The notes below the pieces were generated by a model. The model was given only the letters and a program-made list of their open reading frames with translations, did not search any database and had not been told where the DNA came from. From Solanum dulcamara (lineage: Eukaryota > Streptophyta > Magnoliopsida > Solanales > Solanaceae), in assembly GCF_947179165.1 (NCBI RefSeq), contig NC_077240.1:25524001-25588000 (forward strand): 64,000 nt of DNA. The letters are read 5' to 3'. This document shows positions 33,061 to 46,300 of this stretch, in pieces. Position numbers and translations under genes: made by a program. Every line of letters begins with the position of its first letter. Position 1 is the first letter of the stretch.

Positions 33061-34466
33061 CCTAAATTAGATGGAATAGCTGGGTTTTCTTTAATGGATA
33101 ATCAAAGTTTAGCCCTTGTTTTATATATAAATAAAGTGTAGTCATTTTTTAAACAAAAATAACATCCGAACAAATACTCTTATTTGCAAGTTGAAACTTC
33201 ATGATTGGATAAAAAAAAACTCCATGATTGGTCCTAGATATCGAACAAGTCTTGTTATAAGAGTTTTAGCAGAAATTTTATTTTAAAAAATTGAATTGGA
33301 ACTCTAACCTACTATGTTGCCTTAAATTATTCCGATTAGTAGGGGAGTTTCATACTTCAAAGTAGTATGATGAAATTCACTTGAAAAAATTTCAAACTCC
33401 ATTGATTATACTGAGTTTTTTCATGTGATAGATAAAGTTGATTTTACTCAAATATTTTTTACAAATAAAAAAAAATGACTAAATGAAATTAGTTATTTGA
33501 AATAATGGCTAAAGTTTAATTCGTGGTCTAAAAGGTGACAACTTTTGTCAATTTCTTGTCGAAAAGAAAGCTTCTCTTTTGGGCTTTCTTCGAATTTCAA
33601 AGGTGGACTTGCAAACAAGTCCACGTACTATCACTTGGGCTTGATACTTAGCTTCTTAGGGTTTGGGAATTTCACAAATAGCCCATTTAAAGATCATTAT
33701 TTAAGTTTTAATTGAAGTTTATAAATTTTTATAACTTTTTCTGCTTCGGAATTAACTTCAAACCAACGGGTTTGAAGTAAGAAAAACCTACGTCGAAAGT
33801 ATGAAGTTGTGTTTGTCAAAACCTAACTTCAGTTAAATGGTTCAAATTTGGCATATTGCTTGTGCCAACAAATTTCAGACATTTTGTCCATTCTATAAAA
33901 CTAATATCAAATTCCTCAGTAAAAATGAGGAGAAGTTAGTTTAGATGGCCAGTTTTTAGACCACTTGTTAATAATATTTACCATCATTTAAAATTTAATT
34001 CATGAGAAATAATCACTTTATAATATGGTTCATTATTTGATCTCGCTTGTTCCACTAGCCAAATTTCAAATTTAACAATTTTTAATATTTGACTTTGAAA
34101 ATTAGTCAATTGGGCAAGTAGGATCGAAAGTTCAAGACAATTAATTTTCAATCTTATTAGATCTGATTTCAGTCATGAATCGTTTAACTTGAATTGAGAT
34201 ATGTTGATGAACCAGGCCGGACCTGATTCGACCACCAAAGGACCACTTGTAACCTAAACCTCAAGTCAAAAAGTGATCTTGAAATTTTGACCATCCTTGC
34301 TCCATGAACCAAACTCCAGGTGTAATAACTTTTGATCTTTAGATTTTATCCATGAAGCGAAGATCACCAATTTCTTAATATTTATTTAATTTGTTTATGT
34401 GTCAAGAAATTTATAAAAAGAAATTATAAGTATTTGTAGTAAACTTAATTATATTATAGTACTCTC
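33061..34466. other. Intergenic, no gene seen
   Basis: AT-rich DNA. A stretch at about 33650-33990 (AACTTCAAACCAACGGGTTTGAAG and related words) has local inverted-repeat character, as in a degenerate MITE, but no clear ends. No gene features. Confidence 0.45.
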
Positions 34467-34973
34467 ATAGTGGCATACGCAGAATATTTTGCCAACGGTA
34501 TCCATAGTTACACATATAAAAAATAAATAATTGATACAACTAACAATATTATATTAATAAAAACTATCTAAAACGTACTAATAAAACATAAATCAAAAAA
34601 CTACTACAAATTTCTCGCCACTATAATAGTATACAAATTTTATTCTAGTTCAATTGGTTTGTGTTATCCTAATTTGACTAGGAATAAGAGGTTTGAGGTT
34701 CAAATCCCTACGATATTTACTTTTATTTGAAAAGGCCTCATTAATATGAGCCCATTTCAAGCATATACGGTTCGAACTCAACCACTCTTGAATGGATGAC
34801 TGTTCCATCTACATACTAAACCAACAAACCATGAAGCTCACTTGTTCAAAACAATGTCATTAATATAATATAATATTATGTTTTCATATTTTATTATATA
34901 TAATATTAAAAAAATTTAACAAAGCAGTGTCGGTTGACCCCCCTTGACATAGGGTGTGTCCGCCCCTCACTGC
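34467..34973. mobile_element. Probable hAT-like MITE with a SINE-like insertion
   Basis: The left end AGTGGCATACGCAG and the reverse complement of the right end AGTGAGGGGCGGACAC are related to the CAGTGGCGGA ends of the element at 9145-9331. Flanking 8-mers do not match well. The middle (about 34640-34740) has TAGTTCAATTGGTTTG and GAGGTTCAAATCCC, resembling SINE boxes A and B. Confidence 0.4.
34640..34740 (+). mobile_element. SINE-like fragment with box A and box B
   Basis: TAGTTCAATTGGTTTG is followed about 40 bp later by GAGGTTCAAATCCC, the spacing of a Pol III internal promoter. No tRNA cloverleaf closes around it and no target duplication was found. Confidence 0.4.
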
Positions 34974-35559
34974 TCTTTTCATTAACTTTTACTTGTCCAT
35001 ACCCAATTAAAAAAAATTGACATGACTATTTATTCCTATTAAATAATGTCTAGTAATATGATTCTGAAAAATAATTTGGAACATAAGTAGTTAATATTAA
35101 AAGTAAAACATAGAAAAAATTGGCATGGCTATTTATTCCTATTAAATAATGTTTAGTAATATGATCCTCAAAAATAATCTGAAGAATAAGTAGTTAATAT
35201 TAAAAGTAAAACATAGAAAAAATTAATTGTACTTTCTTAATATATTAAAAAAATGACAAATAAAAAATAATAAATAAGTAAAAATGAATAGAGTATGCCG
35301 TTTAAGGAGAAGTTTAATGTCGGTTTAATTGGATAAAGCACTGTTAAATCTAGTTGGACCAGATATTCCAGATAGTTGTATAATGACAAACCGACATAAC
35401 CGTGTTATTTGGCTGTTGTTTTCTTGTAGATTGTGTACTTACTAGGAACAAAATGGTTTGGTGATATACATGTGTTTTAATTACCTCACTCAATCCTTTG
35501 AAAAAGTTGTTCAAAGAGAGCAGTTCAGTCAGTACTTTAGTCAGACAGTATATAAAAAA
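34974..35559. other. Intergenic with a ~115-bp direct repeat
   Basis: The sequence around GGCATGGCTATTTATTCCTATTAAATAATG occurs twice (about 35015-35115 and 35118-35230) with small changes, ending AGTAGTTAATATTAAAAGTAAAACATAG both times (both motifs broken: key words are ATTTATTCCTATTAAAT and TAGTTAATATTAAAAG). No gene seen. Confidence 0.55.
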
Positions 35560-35790
35560 GGTTTAAAGGAATATTTTTGTCATTTATCTACTTTATTTCA
35601 GGATAAGTTATTTTGAGATTACTACACCAATCAAGGGGAAGAATAACTTATTCCGGTACTAATTATTAATCCTAAGATAAGTTATTCCGGACTTGACAAC
35701 CAAACAACAAATTAAGTGGCACTATAATTTAATCCCACGACTATTTGGTGTTATCATTCACACCAAACAATCCCTAATCCCTTCCCCTTA
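35560..35790. mobile_element. Probable MITE with TTATTCCGG words
   Basis: It contains GATAAGTTATTTTGAGAT, AATAACTTATTCCGG, GATAAGTTATTCCGG and CACCAAACAATCCCTAA. This composition is common in Solanaceae MITEs whose reverse end reads TTAGGGATTGTTTGGTG. Ends and target duplication were not established. Confidence 0.35.
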
Positions 35791-36219
35791 CTGTAACAAC
35801 TTTGTTACACAAAATCTAAGAAACAACTCTATTGACCACTAAACCAACCAACACCAGTCGATTTAGAATTCAAGAACTCAACATAGCTAATTCTAGCTAG
35901 CTATAATTCAGAAAACTCAAGAATGATCTAGTTCCTTTATAACTCACTGAATAAATTTACAGATGATGAACACAGAAATATAAACCTAAAAAAGCAGCTA
36001 AGAACGAAGATAACTCTATCAGGTCCTAAGTTGTACTAGAGAGTATATTTAGGAGAATGACTTTTGCTTTTTTGAAATTTCGGAATGCTAAAACTTAATT
36101 GTGTCCTTAGAGAAGAGACTTATATAAGTAGGACACAAAACTCTTGGAGCAATTCCATTAGCTAAGAGTTTGTTGCTCTGCAAATAGACGCGCACCAACC
36201 AATGCAATTAGAGCTGCGT
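35791..36219. other. Intergenic, no gene seen
   Basis: No coding frame, RNA gene or bounded repeat is visible. Confidence 0.45.
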
Positions 36220-36782
36220 ATCCATCGGTTCGGTTTGATTTTGAAATTTATTGAATTGACTTATCGGTTATCGGTTTATAGACATGTCAAACCGTTATAG
36301 AACTATTAAGATATTGGTTTATCGAGTGTTGGTTTATCAATTATTGATCATTATCGGTTCAGTTATCGGTTTGACCGTTAAAATTTTATTAAAAAAATCA
36401 TTGAAAATCACTTAGAAACAAGGTGACAAACCAAATAAACCATGCGCATGAGTTGATAAATTGTGTGTTGTTGAAAAGCAAATGTAAAATATTGTATAAT
36501 AACCAAGAGTTTGAAACAACAAGAAATAAAAATATGAAAACTAAACCCTAAGTGAAGGACTTTATATACCGAATGGTAATAAGTATGATTATTAAGTTAC
36601 TATCGGGTTTTCGGTTAACCCGTTAAGAAAAAACTTTAAATTATTAAGAATCGATAACCTGATAATAAAATAAATTAAAATCATTACCCAAACCACTAAA
36701 CCAACAACACATTATCGATAAATCAATAACTTTATTTCGATTCGATTTATCGGGTTTGGTTCAATTTTGAATAGCCCTAACT
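36220..36782. mobile_element. MITE of the TCGGTTCGGTT family
   Basis: The left end TTAGAGCTGCGTATCCATCGG and the reverse complement of the right end TTAGGGCTATTCAAAATTGAAC are related terminal inverted repeats (shown by TTAG-GCT at both ends). The interior matches 22200-22835 over long stretches but lacks the added inverted duplication. The target duplication is not clear. Confidence 0.5.
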
Positions 36783-38390
36783 GTAGTAGTAGTAGTGGTT
36801 GCAGAATACTTTTTACAACTATACTTTTCTTGTAACAGAACTCTTAGTCTCTCGTGCGATCAGGTATCTCAATAGGTCCCAAAGTTTAATTTGTTAAATC
36901 ATCAAAATTTTAGAGTCAGCTCAGAATAACATACATATTTTAAATAGTCTAATATCGGAGATTTAGAGCGTGTTTCGCCAAGCGGCTATAAATGATTTAA
37001 TTTAAAAATTAGTTAGCCTTTTTTTAATTTTTTTTTAAAAAGTGCTTTAAGTGAAAAATAGTTTTTTTGGCATATTCATTTGAAAATTGCTTGAGTGTTT
37101 TTAATAAGAAGATTATGTTTGGCCAATTTTTGAAAGTGATTTTTTTAAAATGTCATATTTAATATAAGAAATTTCAAGTTGTGACAGTAGTTTATAACTT
37201 TCAGGTTGTAGCAATAAAAAAACTTTCAAGTTATAATAGATTTGAAAAATATTATGCATTAATTAAAGTATTAAAAAAGAGAAATAAATAAAAATGTAAT
37301 AAAGAAACAAAAAATGATAATAAATATATTAATGGTAATACAGAATTAACGTTCAATTAAGACTCTAATAATTGATATTGAAATTAAATTCCTTTATTTT
37401 CTCAATTAGTTGAAAATCTGGTAAGATATATTTTTCAAAACTAAAAATTTTATTTGAATGTTTGTCTGCAACGTTTCTCTCTCCCCTTCATTCAACGACT
37501 TTTCATCATTTTAAAAAAAATTCATTGAATTTATCATGGAAAGTGAAAGATTTTTATCAATACTTATTCAACATAATGGAATATGGGATTGTTGAGGTAG
37601 GTTATGGAGTGATTTGTTTTCCCTTTTCATTAAAAAAGTTTGTTTGTGATGAAAAAGTTCATTTATTTTTGTTAAATGTATACTCTTGATTTTCATTAGT
37701 TGTAATGTTAAACTCATTTTAATGTATCATGAATTTTGTACAAATTCATTGGACATAAGAGTTAATAATGAAATGACATTTTCTGCATACCGTTAGTAGT
37801 AGCCAATTTTTTATTGTTCATTCAAAATATTAAAAATTTGGGTTCAGTCTAATTTTAATAATTTTTTAATGAATTTGTGTGAATACAAGTTGTATGAATA
37901 GTGTATTAAATCTGATTAAATAATGAGTTGTATGTATGAGTTGTGTAAATTTGGTATGATGCGATTTTGTATTATAAATATTTAATATTTTTTGTATATC
38001 CATTGTATAAAAGTGCTTTTTTTAGTTTGGAAATGTGCATGGTCGATACTTTTTGGGTGATAGTAATATTTGTATGAATTTGTAATTAAATTTGAGGAGT
38101 TTTTCTGTTTTACTAATTATGTGGTGTTAGTTGGTATGCGTGTTGTATAGATTATGTATAAATTTTGAATACATTGAATTAATGGTATGGGTTATGTCTA
38201 AATAAAATATAAATTTTGTATACAGTGAATTAGTGCTATCCGTGTTGTATAAATTATGCATAAATTATGTATAAAATTTGTATATAATGTAATATTTTTT
38301 TGAATTTATCCAGCATATGATGTTAGTTTGTACGTGATCTGTATATGTTATGTATATATTTTGTATACATGTAAATATGTTGGGTTTCAA

Positions 38391-38660
38391 ATGAAGAGTA
38401 TTATATATGAAGCTAGTACTTTATATGATGGTCTTGTTAATGCAGTATGTTCACAATTAGGAGTGGACACATCTGTAGATGGAATGGAGATTAAGTATCT
38501 CGCGAGCAAAAGGTATCCACCAATAATGATACATAATGATGTGGCTGTATGTGTGTATTTGGACCAAAGAAAGATAGGGAGGCCAACTACAGTACGTTGG
38601 GAGGGAGTTGAAGATGTTAAATTTAAGAAGACTAAGGTCACCTGGAGCATATGTCATTAA
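38391..38660 (+). pseudogene. Mutator transposase N-terminal fragment
   Basis: 89 residues from MKSIIYEASTLYDGL, with VCSQLGVDTS, MEIKYLASKRYPP and MIHNDVAVCVYLD. This pattern (a strand-rich domain followed by IHND and a run of hydrophobics) is typical of the PB1-like N-terminus of plant MuDR/MULE transposases. The frame stops at 38658-38660, shortly after RPTTVRWEG, and no MULE catalytic core or SWIM zinc finger follows before the gypsy element. It is a remnant, not a functional transposase. The upstream in-frame codons (38328-38390) look like untranslated sequence. Confidence 0.55.
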
Positions 38661-39632
38661 GAGGGTCATAATAGGAAGACGTGTGGAAATTATGTTCCTG
38701 AAAGTTAGTTAAGAATTATTAAGTTTAGATTTTTTAAAATTTGGCAAAAAGTTGTTTGTATGTTTTTGGTGCTCGATTGGTGATGAATTTATAACAATAT
38801 GTCATGTTAACTTTATTCTGTGTATGAAACCTGATTTGTCTCATTTGTATCGTATTATTTATTGATTGTTGGACTTAAATAGTTTGAAATTTAAGTATAA
38901 TAATATGTAAATATCAAAAAATCTATTGTTGGTATCACATTGGCATACGAGTTAAAAAATTCTTTGTGATAACATAACAAGCAACTACATTGTATGAAAT
39001 TTGTATGAAAACTGAACTCTAATAAAACTTTGAATATTGCATCCTATAATATAATTCAGCTATAATATTTTACGAAATCTAAATAAAAAATAAATTCTAA
39101 TAAAATATCTATTGTAGGTATCACATTAGCATACGAGTTGACAAATTCTTAGGGTTAACAAAATAAGACACTTAAATGAAACAATGAATGAATATGGTAT
39201 CCTACAAAAGAACTGTACTGAAATATTGTATGAAAATTGAATTCTAATAAAAAAAATTGAATATTGTATCTTATAATATAACTGATCTATAATATTGTAT
39301 GAAATATGAATGAAAAATGAATTCCAATAAAATAAGGTATCCTATATAAAAATTGTACTGAAATATTGTATGAAATTATAGAAAAACTGAAATCTAATAA
39401 AACTTTGATTATTATATCATATAATATAGCTGATCTGTTATATTTTAGGAAACCTGAACGAAAACTGAATTTTAGTAAAACTTTGAATTGATTTTATAAA
39501 ATTTGGGTGTCACACGTAATATTTTGATGGATAATTAAATATCCTGAAGAAAAATTTATATATTCAAGTAATCATTGACATATAACTAAAAACATACGTA
39601 ACAGTTGATTGATTAACATCAAAAATCATAAT
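38661..39632. repeat. Diverged tandem repeat of ATTGTATGAAA/AATTCTAATAAAA units
   Basis: From about 38990 to 39500, units of roughly 70-80 bp recur four or five times. Each contains TATTGTATGAAA, then AACTGAATTCTAATAAAA, then TTATAATATA. The part before 38990 shows nothing I can name. The region lies inside the proposed Mutator-like element. Confidence 0.6.
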
Positions 39633-39637
39633 ACGAA

Positions 39638-41943
39638 TGTAACACCCCTAAAAAAATTCAAAGATTCGGACCCTTCTTGTGTTCGGGAGGGGTCAAACCC
39701 GAGTATCTTGAAGTATATTTGTGAGTTAAGATGAGTCTCTGAGGGACTGAGCAGTGTTAGAGGTGATGTGGGGTCACCAAGGACCCCTAGGACCGAGCTA
39801 AGTCCAAAAGATCCGTCGTGGCTAAGTTTAGGATGAGTTCGTATAAGGGTCGACTTTTAACGACCCTATCTTTTGAACGACGTCAATCTGGGTGGCCCAC
39901 GACCTATCAAATTAAAGGTCGTCGAGTCTTCTTTCCAACGCCACTAAGAACGTAAATTTTGGAGTCCGGAGTCAAAAGATATGACGATCCTAAGATGAAC
40001 TAGCACGGCAGGAATTTCATTTTGGGCCTGGGTTGTAACTGCTGGGGAAATGGCCTTGGCGCTGTAAGGGCGCGACGCGCCACTATCGCGCCAGAAACAT
40101 GCCTCAGTAGTTTGATCCGTGGCGCGATGCGCCACTAAAAGTTGTGCAGGATTTTCAGGCCAAATTTCCAAAACCCAGAAAATATGGCCTTGGCGCTGTA
40201 AGGGCGCGACGCGCCACTATCGCGCCAGAAACATGCCTCAGTAGTTTGGTCTCTGGCGCGGTGCGCCACTACGAGGTGTGCAGGTTTTAGGCGTATTCAG
40301 CCTGACGCTGCAATGGCGCGACGCGCCACTATCGCGCCAGGTGTGTTTTTAGCCTATTTTCAGAACTTTGGAAGAGGGGCAATTTGGGAACTTACCCAAA
40401 TTATATATATGTTACCCTTGGTCTTTTGAGAACACATTTTGCAGCCTCACTCTCTCTCTAAAAAGCCCTAGGAGCTTCTCTCTCTCTCTTCTTCTTCCCA
40501 TTTCCAACAAAAAAAAGAGTCCAAGAGCTTCAAGATTTGAGTCCTCCATTGAAGACCTAACCACAAGGGTTTCTTCAAGTCTTCACTAAGGTATGTAAGG
40601 CTATATAAAACATGGGTTGAGTCCACCCATGTGCCCTACTCTTGCTTTGAGGTTAGAGGTTCATGAAAATGAATTGTTAAATATGTTCTATTGATCTTCT
40701 TGACTATGTAGATTTTGATAAAAGATGTTATTTTCTTTAAAATGTTGCTCAATATGAAATGTCAATTTAAAGTCTTGAAATTGTGATAAGCCTCAAAGAT
40801 TTTCTCAAATGGATGAAAGAAATGATTGATTATATCTAGATGATGCTATATATGTGCATTTAAATTTCTTTTGGAGATGTGATTGAGATTGATCGAATAG
40901 TATGATTGGAAGAGATTGATTGTGATAGAGTTGATGAGTTGACAAGGTTGTAATGAGACTTGTCGATATAATTTGATTGAGTTGATTGGATGGAGTTTTA
41001 TGAGCATTGAGTCTTGGGAGGAGTATCGAGCACCGAATTGGGCAAGAGTATAGTCCATACTCGAACCCAATACCTATGTTGCCAAACGTAGAGGGGATTG
41101 AACCATTAAAGTCGAATGTTTCCTCGAGAGATTTGTCCTGACATTATAGGACTTGGTTAGATTGGATCCATGAGTGTTTGATTCGTTCATACCCTGGCAA
41201 AGTATGAACGGGCGTGGCAACAACGTCGTTTTGTTGTACCTTCACTAGCTCATAAGTGATGGTTGTCGGATAAGAGAAACTCCTAAATAGGTCTTGATAG
41301 TACTCTGAGTCAGATTGAGTTGAATTGTATGTGATTGGTCCCGTCTAAATCATATTCTTGTTTAGACTTAGGACATTTGATTGAGTTGTTATTCCTCTTG
41401 AGTTGAGCTCCCGAGTTGATAAATTCTTCCTTGATGTTCGTTGTATTCGGCCATTTTACATACTCGTACATTCCATGTACTGACGCTATTTGGCCTGCAT
41501 CATTTCATGATGCAGAGACAAGTACTAGAGATCATCAACCGGCGCTCTGTTGAAGATCCACATACACTTCCAGCCAGTTGGTGAGTCTTCCTAGTTCCCG
41601 AAGGATATTGAGCCTTCTTGTACAGTTTTGTTGTCCTTTCTTTTATTTTGATTGTTGATAGCCATGGACTTGTCATTGGCACCTTTTAGACTTGGATAGA
41701 GGCTTCATAGACTGGAGTATGGGGAGGTTGAACGATTAATTCGAGGAGTCTTATTATTTTTGTTGTTGAGTCGATGAATGCTTGGCCTTCGGCCCTCATA
41801 TTGCGAATAGTATTTCATTAATTGAGTTTCCACTAAGAGAATGTGATGGAATGAATGTGTGACTAGACCAGGTGGTTCGCTCGGAGGTCAGAAATGGCCT
41901 TCGGGTGCCGGTTACGTCTAGGGTACCCTCCCAGAGCGTGACA
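39638..41943 (+). repeat. 5' LTR of the chromovirus, 2306 bp
   Basis: It begins TGTAACACCCCTAAAAAAATT and ends CCCAGAGCGTGACA. A TATA-like ATTATATATATG lies near 40400, followed by CTCTCTCT tracts and an AAAAAGCCCTAGGAGC block, probably the transcription start region. It contains the GC-rich palindrome array at 40052-40345. Confidence 0.95.
40052..40345. repeat. GC-rich array of GGCGCG palindromes inside the LTR
   Basis: Two units of about 134 bp (from 40052 and 40186) and a partial third (about 40298) each contain GGCGCGACGCGCCACTATCG followed by CGCCAG. The words GGCGCGACGCGCC and CGCGATGCGCC are near-palindromes, and the array is far more GC- and CpG-rich than its surroundings. The counterpart in the right LTR is about 47430-47722. 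It lies about 100 bp upstream of the TATA-like box, so it could be a promoter element or a heavily methylated block. Confidence 0.85.
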
Positions 41944-41947
41944 AACA

Positions 41948-41959
41948 TGGTATCAGAGC
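41948..41959 (+). other. Primer-binding site of the chromovirus
   Basis: TGGTATCAGAGC, complementary to the 3' end of initiator tRNA-Met, four bases after the 5' LTR. Confidence 0.95.
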
Positions 41960-42160
41960 ACAGAGTTTAAATGTCCTAGGGAGTCTATGAAGCCGTGTCT
42001 AGTAGAGTCTTGCTTATGGCTGTGTTGTACAACACACTTATAATTAGGAGGCTATGAGACATTAGGAATTATTTCACTTCCTTCATACTCTGAATTCGTG
42101 CGATGGAGTTAAACTCTATGAAACTCCCCTTCTCATTCGTGCGTTTATACATTACAGATA

Positions 42161-43320
42161 ATGCCTCCAAAACATGCTGCTAGCCAGAGGAATATTGATA
42201 ACGCCGAGATGCCCTAGTCTAAGGAACGCTCGGTAAGGGCTAGAGGCCGACCTGCGAGATACTCGGAGGCACCCCAAGTGCCATCTACTCTACCTGCACC
42301 CACATCAGAGGCAGAATTTCGAGGGGCAATTGCAATTCTCACGCAACTAATGGTTGTCCGAAGTGGTAATCAGAGTTTGCCGACTCTTAGCTCTAGCTCA
42401 CAAGAGCCATCTGCTGCCACTAGAATTAGAGAATTTCTGAGAATGAATCCGCCGGCATTCACGGGTTCTAAGGTTGATGAAGATCCCCAAAATTTTATTG
42501 ATGAGATGTGGAAAATTCTAAAGGCTATGCATGCTATGGAAATTGAGGGGGTTGACTTGGTGTCCTATCAACTCAAAGATGTGGCAAACATTTGGTATAA
42601 CCAATGGGAACAAGGTAGGGGCGAGGAGGCAGAACCTGCTAGGTGGGATGAATTTGAGGGAGCCTTTCTTGACCACTTCTTTCCCCGAGAATTGAGGGAA
42701 GCGAAAGTGGAGGAATTTGTGAATCTGAAACAGGAGGGTATGACTGTTAAGGAGTACGACCTGAACTTCATCCAGCTGTCCAGGTATGCTCTCGAAATGA
42801 CACCAGATATGAGGTCAAAGATGAGAAAGTTTGTCTCCGGTTTGGGGAGACATGTGAAGAAGGAATGCAAAGTGGCCGTTGTTAATCTTCGATATGGATA
42901 TTTCAACGTTAATGGTGTACGCCCAACAGGTGGAAGAGGAGAAGAGAAAGGACAGAGAAGAGCACCTGAGCAAGAAGGCAAAATCAGCGGACCATGAGAA
43001 TGAATAGAGGCAAAACAAGGGCAACAGGTCCTTCTGCCAGAAGAGGCCTCCCAATTATGCCTCATCTACCGCCAGTGCACCTATGCCGCAGAATAGGTAT
43101 GATCGACAGGGACAGAGTCACCAGAATTTCAGACTCCAGGGTTCTCAATTCCAGGCCAGTGTAAGTCAAGGTACGAGGGAGAAGCCACCATGCAGCAAGT
43201 GTGGTAGGCTCCACTTGGGAGAATGCAGAGCGGGAAGGGTTGGTTGTTATAAATGCAGCCAAATAGACCATTTTTAGAAGGAGTGTCCAACATGGGGGAA
43301 AAGAGCCCCATTCTCCACTA
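42161..43320 (+). pseudogene. Chromovirus gag, broken
   Basis: The expected start ATG is at 42161, but an in-frame TAG occurs at 42215-42217. The main frame (42278-42997) covers the retrotransposon gag domain, with NPPAFTGSKVDEDPQNF, WYNQWEQG and FLDHFFPRELREAKVEEF. A frameshift near 42915 ends the frame early at 42997. The continuation in another frame (43083 on) carries a zinc knuckle CYKCSQIDHF interrupted by TAG at 43275-43277, so the CX2CX4HX4C motif is not completed. It is non-functional as written. Confidence 0.9.
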
Positions 43321-43394
43321 CCGCACCGCCATCTAGGGGTAATCAGAGGGGCGCTACTTCAGGTACGAGTGGAGGTACAAACCGCCTATATGTC

Positions 43395-46300
43395 ATGGGC
43401 AGTCACCAAGATCAAGAGAACTCTCCAAACGTCGTGACGGGTATGATTCAAGTCTCTTCTTTTGATTGTTATGTATTGATGGATCCGGGTGCCATCCTAT
43501 CTTTTGTGACTCCTTATGTGGCTAGTAAATTCAATAAAATTCCTGAACGTCTTCTTGAGCCTTTTAGTGTGGCCACTCCTGTCAGTAATTCTGTCTTAGC
43601 TGAGAGAGTCTATAGAGATTGTACTGTGTCCATTTATCACAGGGATACCTTGGCCGACCTAGTTGAGTTGGACATGGTTAATTTTGACGTAATCATTGGC
43701 ATGGACTGGCTCTATGTCTGTTATGCCTCTATTGATTGTAGAACTCAGATTGTCACGTTCAAATTCCCGAATGAGGCTGTCATAGAGTGGAAGGGTAGTC
43801 CTATTACGCCTAAGCGTAAGTTTATTTCATACCTTCGGGCCAGGAATCTAATCTCAAAAGGGTGTGTTTATCACATTATCCGAGTGAAAGATGACAGCAT
43901 TGAGTCTCCATCCCTTGAGTTGGTTCTGATTGTCAACGAGTTTCCGGATGTCTTTCTTGAAGATCTGCCTAGAGTCCCTCCTGATATGGAGATTGACTTT
44001 GGGATTGATATTCTTCCTGATACCCAGCCTATCTTAATTCCTCCATATAGAATGGCCCCAACTGAGTTGAGAGAGTTGAAGGAGCAGTTGAAAGACTTAT
44101 TAGATAAGGGATTTATTAGGCCGAGTGTCTCACAATGGGGAGCTCCGGTCCTATTTGTTCGAAAGAAAGATGGGTCCCTTAGAATGTGTATTGACTACAG
44201 GCAGTTGAATAAGGTCACCGTAAAGAACAAATACCCTCTCTCTAGAATAGATGATTTATTTGATCAGCTTCAGGGTGCCACGTGTTTCTCAAAGATAGAC
44301 TTGAGATCCGGCTACCATCAGTTGAAGGTGAGGGAATGTGATATTCCGAAGACTGCTTTTCGGACTCGTTATGGCCACTTTTAATTTTTAGTCATGTCCT
44401 TCGGGTTGACTAATGCCCCCGCAGCTTTCATGGATCTCATGAACCGAGTGTTTAAACCATATCTTGATATGTTTGTGATTGTATTCATAGATGATATTTT
44501 GGTCTACTCCAAGAATGAAAAGGAGCACGCCTATCATCTTAGAGTCGTTTTACAAACTTTGAGGGACCAGGTGTTGTATGCAAAGTTCTCTAAATGTGAA
44601 TTTTGGCTTGCATCAGTGGCCTTCTTAGACCACATTATATCTGGAGATGGTATTCAGGTTGATGCTCAGAAGATTGAGGCAGTAAAGAATTGGCCCAGAC
44701 CCATATCCCCAACAGAGATAAGGAGCTTCCTGGGTTTGGCCGGGTATTATCAAAGGTTTGTAGAGGGATTCTCATCCATATCATCACTATTGACTAAGCT
44801 GACCCAAAAGAAGGCTAAGTTCCAATGGTCCGATGCTTGTGAGGAGAGTTTCCAGAAACTGAAGGCCAAGCTAACCGCTGCTCCTGTCTTGACTCTGCCC
44901 GATGGGATAGAGGGATTTGTGGTCTATTGTGATGCATCTAAAATCGGGTTAGGCTGTGTACTGATGCAGAGGGGAAAGGTGATAGCCTATGCTTCGAGAC
45001 AGCTTAAGGTTCATGAGAAGAATTACCCAACTCATGACCTTGAGCTGGCAGCTGTGGTGTTCGTGCTTAAAATTTGGCACCACTACTTGTATGGAGTACA
45101 TGTTGATGTATTCACCGATCACAAGAGCCTGCAATATGTCTTCAGCCAGAAGAAACTCAACCTGAGGCAAAGAAGATGGCTTGAGCTACTCAAGGACTAC
45201 GACATGAGCATCCTCTACCATCCAGATAAAGCTAATGTTGTTGCTGATGCTCTTAGCAGGTTGTCCATGGGTAGCACTGCCAATGTGGAAAAGGGAAAGA
45301 GGGAATTGGCAAAGGAGGTACATTGATTAGCCCGATTAGGAGTTCAACTCGAAGAGAACAATGAAGGTGGAGTAAACGTTCGAGATGGGGCCACATCCTC
45401 ACTTGTAGCAGAGGTAAAGGAGAAATAAGATCAGGATCCTATCCTCCTCCAGCTGAAGGAAGTTGTTCACAAATAAGGGGTGATGGTTTTCACCAAAGGG
45501 GGAGATGGTGTGTTGAGGTACCGAAGTCGATTGTGTGTACCTGATGTTGATGATGTTCGAGAGAGGATTATGGACAAAACGCATAGTTCCAGATACTCTA
45601 TTCATCCAGGCTCCACAAAAATGTACCATGACTTGAGGGAAATCTATTGGTGGAGTGGGATGAAGAGGGATATTGCGGAATTTGTTTCCAAGTGCCCGAA
45701 TTGCCAACAGGTGAAGGTTGAGCATCAAAGGCCATGTGGTTTAGCCCAAAACATAGGAATTCCAGAATGGAAGTGGGAGATGATCAACATGGACTTTATT
45801 ACAGGCTTGCCGAAGTCCCGAAAGCAACATGATTCCATTTGGGTGATTGTGGATAGAATGACGAAATCAGCTCACTTCTTGGCGGTTAAGACTACTGACA
45901 CCGCAGAAGATTATGCAAAGTTGTATATACAAGAGATCGTCAGATTGCATGGGTCCCTTTGTCTATCATCTCAGACAGAGGAGCTCAATTCACTTCCTAA
46001 TTTTGGAAATCCTTTCAGAAGGGATTAGGTTCGAGGGTAAACTTGAGTACAGCCTTCCATCCCTAGACAGATGGCCAAGCAGAGCGCACCATTCAGACGT
46101 TGGAAGATATGTTGAGGGCATGTGTGCTTGACTTCAAGGGAAATTGGGATGATCACTTGCCTCTCATAGAGTTTGCATATAACAATAGCTATCATGCCAG
46201 CATTCAAATGGCTCCTTATGAAGCCTTGTATGGGAGAAGGTGTAGATCGCCCATTAGGTGGTTTGAAGTTGGTGAAGCCGAGTTGATTGGGCCCAATTTT

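Noticed and set aside
38387..38669. Leftward frames at the Mutator transposase fragment
   Set aside because: They are antisense shadows of the plus-strand frame, which has family-like motifs.
42568..43311. Leftward frames antisense to gag
   Set aside because: They overlap the well-supported gag on the opposite strand and have no domain.
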